This document shows, one piece after another, positions 61,528 to 64,000 of a stretch of DNA of 64,000 nt (its first letter is position 1; every line of letters starts with the position of its first letter). The notes beneath the pieces were generated by a model, which worked only from the letters and a program-made list of their open reading frames with translations, did no database searches and was not told where the DNA came from. The translations under genes and the position numbers were made by a program. This DNA comes from Cordilura impudica (lineage: Eukaryota > Arthropoda > Insecta > Diptera > Scathophagidae). The stretch spans positions 50,540,662 through 50,604,661 of the forward strand of contig OY821517.1 in the NCBI GenBank assembly GCA_963682025.1, written 5' to 3'.

Positions 61528-62070
61528 TATACCCTCCACATCTCAGTGGCAGAGGGTATATATAGGTTTGTCATTCCGTTTGTAACGCATCGAAAAACTA
61601 ATTTCCGACCCAATAAAGTATATATATTCTTGATCCTTATAACAGCTCGAGTCGATATAGCGATGTCCGTCTGTCCGTCTGTCCGTCTGTCCGTCTGTCC
61701 GTGTGTCTGTTGAAATCACGCTCATTCAAAAAAAAAAGCATTTACTTAGGTCAGGTTACGAAAAAATTATTTGCCATAATTCCCACCAGGTTGGTATTGA
61801 AATCGGAGTAAATCGGGAGCCTCTGCGCTGAGAAATGAACAAAAGTTTATAGATACCTCTAAAAAAAACATGAAACCTAGTGTTTTCTTGTAATAGTTTA
61901 GTGGTTGAACATACAACAACATAAAAAAAGCCACAAAAAAAATGTGATTCATACATATTAACAATAACAAGAACACAACTACCATGAGCTATGTTAATAG
62001 TATTGCCACAAACCGAGGTGGAGGGTATCAAAGATTCGGCACAGCCGAATTTAACACTCTTACTTGTTTT
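61528..62070 (+). mobile_element. Family-B Helentron-like repeat, complete copy (543 bp)
   Basis: Starts TATACCCTCCACATCTCAG, has (GTCCGTCT)n at 61666-61705, the inverted subterminal GTGGAGGGTAT at 62018-62028, the hairpin ATTCGGC-ACA-GCCGAAT at 62034-62050, and ends CTCTTACTTGTTTT. This is the reference copy for the family. Confidence 0.85.
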
Positions 62071-62640
62071 AATATATAAGATAAATTCTTCTATTTAAGG
62101 AAACATTTTTTTAATTTAGAGTTTCACTTCTTCACTTTAAAATGTGTTTATAATCAGCTGTTTCTATGAACTTGCAAATTCTTACAAATTGCTGTTCGTT
62201 TACTATTTTGTATATTTATGTTTTTGAGAACTAATTTTTCTTACTCTCTGAAATTTCAGTTTTTACTGGTAAAGTTTTATGTTAAGTTTTATGTTAAATA
62301 TATGTAGCTGTTTTTATTACTCTTATCAATTGTAAATTAAATAAAAAAAAAAAAAACGTTACCAGTTCCAACCTATTTTCAACGGTTAGCATACCTTTAG
62401 GCTCTTATAACATCATTTATTAATAATCCCATTTATATATCTTCTGTGTGTTCATTAAATATTTATAATGACATTTAATGTATTTTACTTAAAATTCACA
62501 ATTTAATGAATTTTATTTAAATATTCATAAATTTTATAGATTTAAAAACATGGAGAGAAAGAAATGGATTAAAACATAAAATTTTCTAGAATTTGCACTA
62601 CACTATCGAGTGATGTTTTTAATTTATAACTCCCTCTTTA
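62071..62640. other. Upstream region of the protease gene
   Basis: AT-rich, no exon. Poly-A run at 62342-62356. Confidence 0.4.
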
Positions 62641-62647
62641 AACCAAT

Positions 62648-62773
62648 CTTATCGTCTTATCAAATAATAAAACCGGTCATCCTTTGCAAAGATTACACCA
62701 CACGAATGTTATGCTTTTTGATAAGATTTTTGCAGATTTTTTTTTTGTATTATTTTGCTCTGGACGTATAAAA
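62648..62773 (+). promoter_or_regulatory. Promoter of the protease gene: GATA motifs and TATA box
   Basis: TATAAAA at 62767-62773 lies about 50 bp before the ATG. Upstream are CTTATCGTCTTATCA (two inverted GATA motifs, about 62648-62662) and TTGATAAGA (about 62719). GATA sites close to a TATA box are typical of insect midgut digestive-enzyme genes (GATAe regulation); that reading is inference. Confidence 0.6.
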
Positions 62774-62821
62774 GAAAGTTTTAGTTAGAAATCTATTAGT
62801 CTGCATAGCGAATTGGCAAAA

Positions 62822-63660
62822 ATGTGGTTAAAATCTTTAATTGTGGCTTTGATTTTTCTGGCCAACAGTGTTAGCTGCTTTCCAGAAAGCCGTATTGTAA
62901 ATGGCACAAATTCGGATATTACGAAATTTCCATTTTTGGTGTCTATCCGAATTGATTCTGGTATGCACTATTGTGGCGGCAGCATTATTGCTCCTCGCTG
63001 GGTTTTGACGGCTGCTCATTGTCTCAGTGGAGGTTATGCTAGCCAAATTCAATATGGCAGCACCGTCATCAGTGCCGATAGTACTAATGTCGCAAGCATT
63101 AAGCGTGTTATTGTGCACGAACTTTACGATCCGTTACAAAATGTTGCTAATGATATTGGTTTAATGGAATTGGAAGTGGAATTGGTGTATAACTATAACA
63201 CTGTTGCTCCAGTAACTTTGCCAGCGCCATATTTCGAAGTTCCCCAAACTTTAGAGGGTGCTCCAGGTATTTTAGCTGGTTGGGGTTTAAATGCGGTAAG
63301 TTTTCAAACTCTTAACTATGAAAAACGAATTGTTTCTTTTTAATAATTTCTTTAAAATATTTGCAGACTGGTGGTGATATTCAAAGTAATCTGCATGAAG
63401 TCAACTTGAAAATTTATTCTGATCAAGAATGTAACTCGAGACACAATGGTGCCACCTCTACCGATCATATTTGCGGTGGTGTTGATGAAGGCGGCAAGGG
63501 TCAATGTGCTGGTGATTCTGGCGGTCCTTTGGTGTATCAAGGTTCCATACAATTGGGCATTGTTTCCTGGAGTGTTAAACCCTGTGCTATCGCGCCTTAT
63601 CCAGGTGTTTACACCAAGGTTTCTCACTATATCGACTGGATTAATGAACAAATTAATTAA
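62822..63660 (+). CDS. Secreted chymotrypsin-like serine protease (S1A)
   Basis: Two exons, 62822-63295 and 63367-63660 (TAA), joined in phase 0, encode 255 aa. A signal peptide (residues 1-19, MWLKSLIVALIFLANSVSC) is followed by a very short propeptide and the activation site PESR|IVNG, cleaved by a trypsin-like enzyme. The triad is present: His in LTAAHC, Asp in NDIGLME, Ser in CAGDSGGP. Six cysteines form the three standard invertebrate disulfides (42-58, 168-182, 191-220). The S1 pocket residue 189 (six before the catalytic Ser) is Gly, with Ser at 216 and Gly at 226. It is therefore not a trypsin; chymotrypsin- or elastase-like specificity is expected. It is probably a midgut digestive enzyme, given the TATA/GATA promoter and short gene. 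The start is the first ATG after the TATA box. Confidence 0.9.
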
Positions 63661-63708
63661 TTTTTGTGCATGAAAATTAAATTCTTCACATTAGCGTATT
63701 AACAAAAA

Positions 63709-63741
<33 letters not shown>

Positions 63742-64000
63742 AGCTGACGAACATAGATGATTAGACCTACTGAGTTATCGTTTTCGATTTAGTTTTCTTA
63801 TCACTCAAATAATTTTGTAACCCGAATTTTAACTGTTTTAACTTTTAATCCAAAACATATCGGAAGATAACAAATATAGTAACATCTAATCGTAAACATA
63901 AATAAAAATACTGTATGCGTCAATTTAATTGGTGCTTTTTAACCTGTGATTGAAGTTTATTATTTTAGCTATCATTGCACCTTAAACTTTACTTGTTCCA
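63661..64000 (+). other. 3' flank of the protease gene
   Basis: Contains a poly-A tract (63703-63724) and AATAAATAAATAAA (63725 onward), probably including the polyadenylation signal. Nothing else recognised to the window end. Confidence 0.5.

Noticed and set aside
62837..63651. Minus-strand frames opposite the protease gene
   Set aside because: Shadows of the coding exons, without their own signals.

Overview
This is AT-rich animal nuclear DNA, most likely from a higher fly (Diptera, probably a calyptrate such as a blow fly or house-fly relative). The basis is: short introns with GT/AG borders, an insect-style bicistronic Nup98-96 gene, an insect four-transmembrane gene, a secreted S1 protease, and DINE-1/mini-me-like repeats with GTCC microsatellites. 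I see no tRNA, rRNA, CRISPR or bacterial operon structure.

Layout. 1-24.6 kb is a transposon landscape with no host exon I can support: a foldback-like element around a dead BEL/Pao protease fragment, two wrecked non-LTR retrotransposons, Helitron copies of ~365 bp, two Helentron/DINE-1-like families, several TIR (MITE-like) elements and tandem repeats. At 24.6 kb a short minus-strand open exon ends in a perfect splice donor; it resembles the first coding exon of a DOCK-family gene (candidate mbc). If that is right, 1-24.6 kb is its first intron. 24.7-28.6 kb is a putative divergent promoter region holding two more MITEs.

28,674-42,704 (+) is a complete Nup98-96 gene: 12 coding exons and 2005 codons by my splicing, with FG/GLFG repeats, a Rae1-binding GLEBS segment, an autoproteolytic HF|S site and the Nup96 half. 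Its eighth intron (7.3 kb) carries a Helentron-like element and a 4.5-kb heptanucleotide array in which a 55-bp perfect copy of the gene's own exon 7 is embedded.

42.7-53.6 kb holds the 3' UTR, a Penelope-like element fragment and a second heptamer-type array (46.4-52.3 kb). That array is organised in ~1.09-kb higher-order units that have amplified together with a Helentron-like element. 53.6-55.1 kb (-) is a six-exon, 257-aa four-transmembrane gene (pasiflora-like). 57.98-59.69 kb (-) is a five-exon, 485-aa ULK3-type kinase with MIT-like repeats. 62.8-63.66 kb (+) is a two-exon, 255-aa secreted chymotrypsin-like protease with a TATA box and GATA motifs. Nup98-96, the four-TM gene and Ulk3 each have a TATCGATA (DRE-type) palindrome upstream; the protease does not.

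The genes do not form a functional pathway; they are ordinary neighbours separated by repeats. The most unusual structures are the exon-7 copy inside the intronic satellite, the satellite/Helentron composite repeat, and the foldback with the protease relic. I did not find a clearly new multi-gene system. All exon borders were read by eye from splice consensus and reading-frame continuity.
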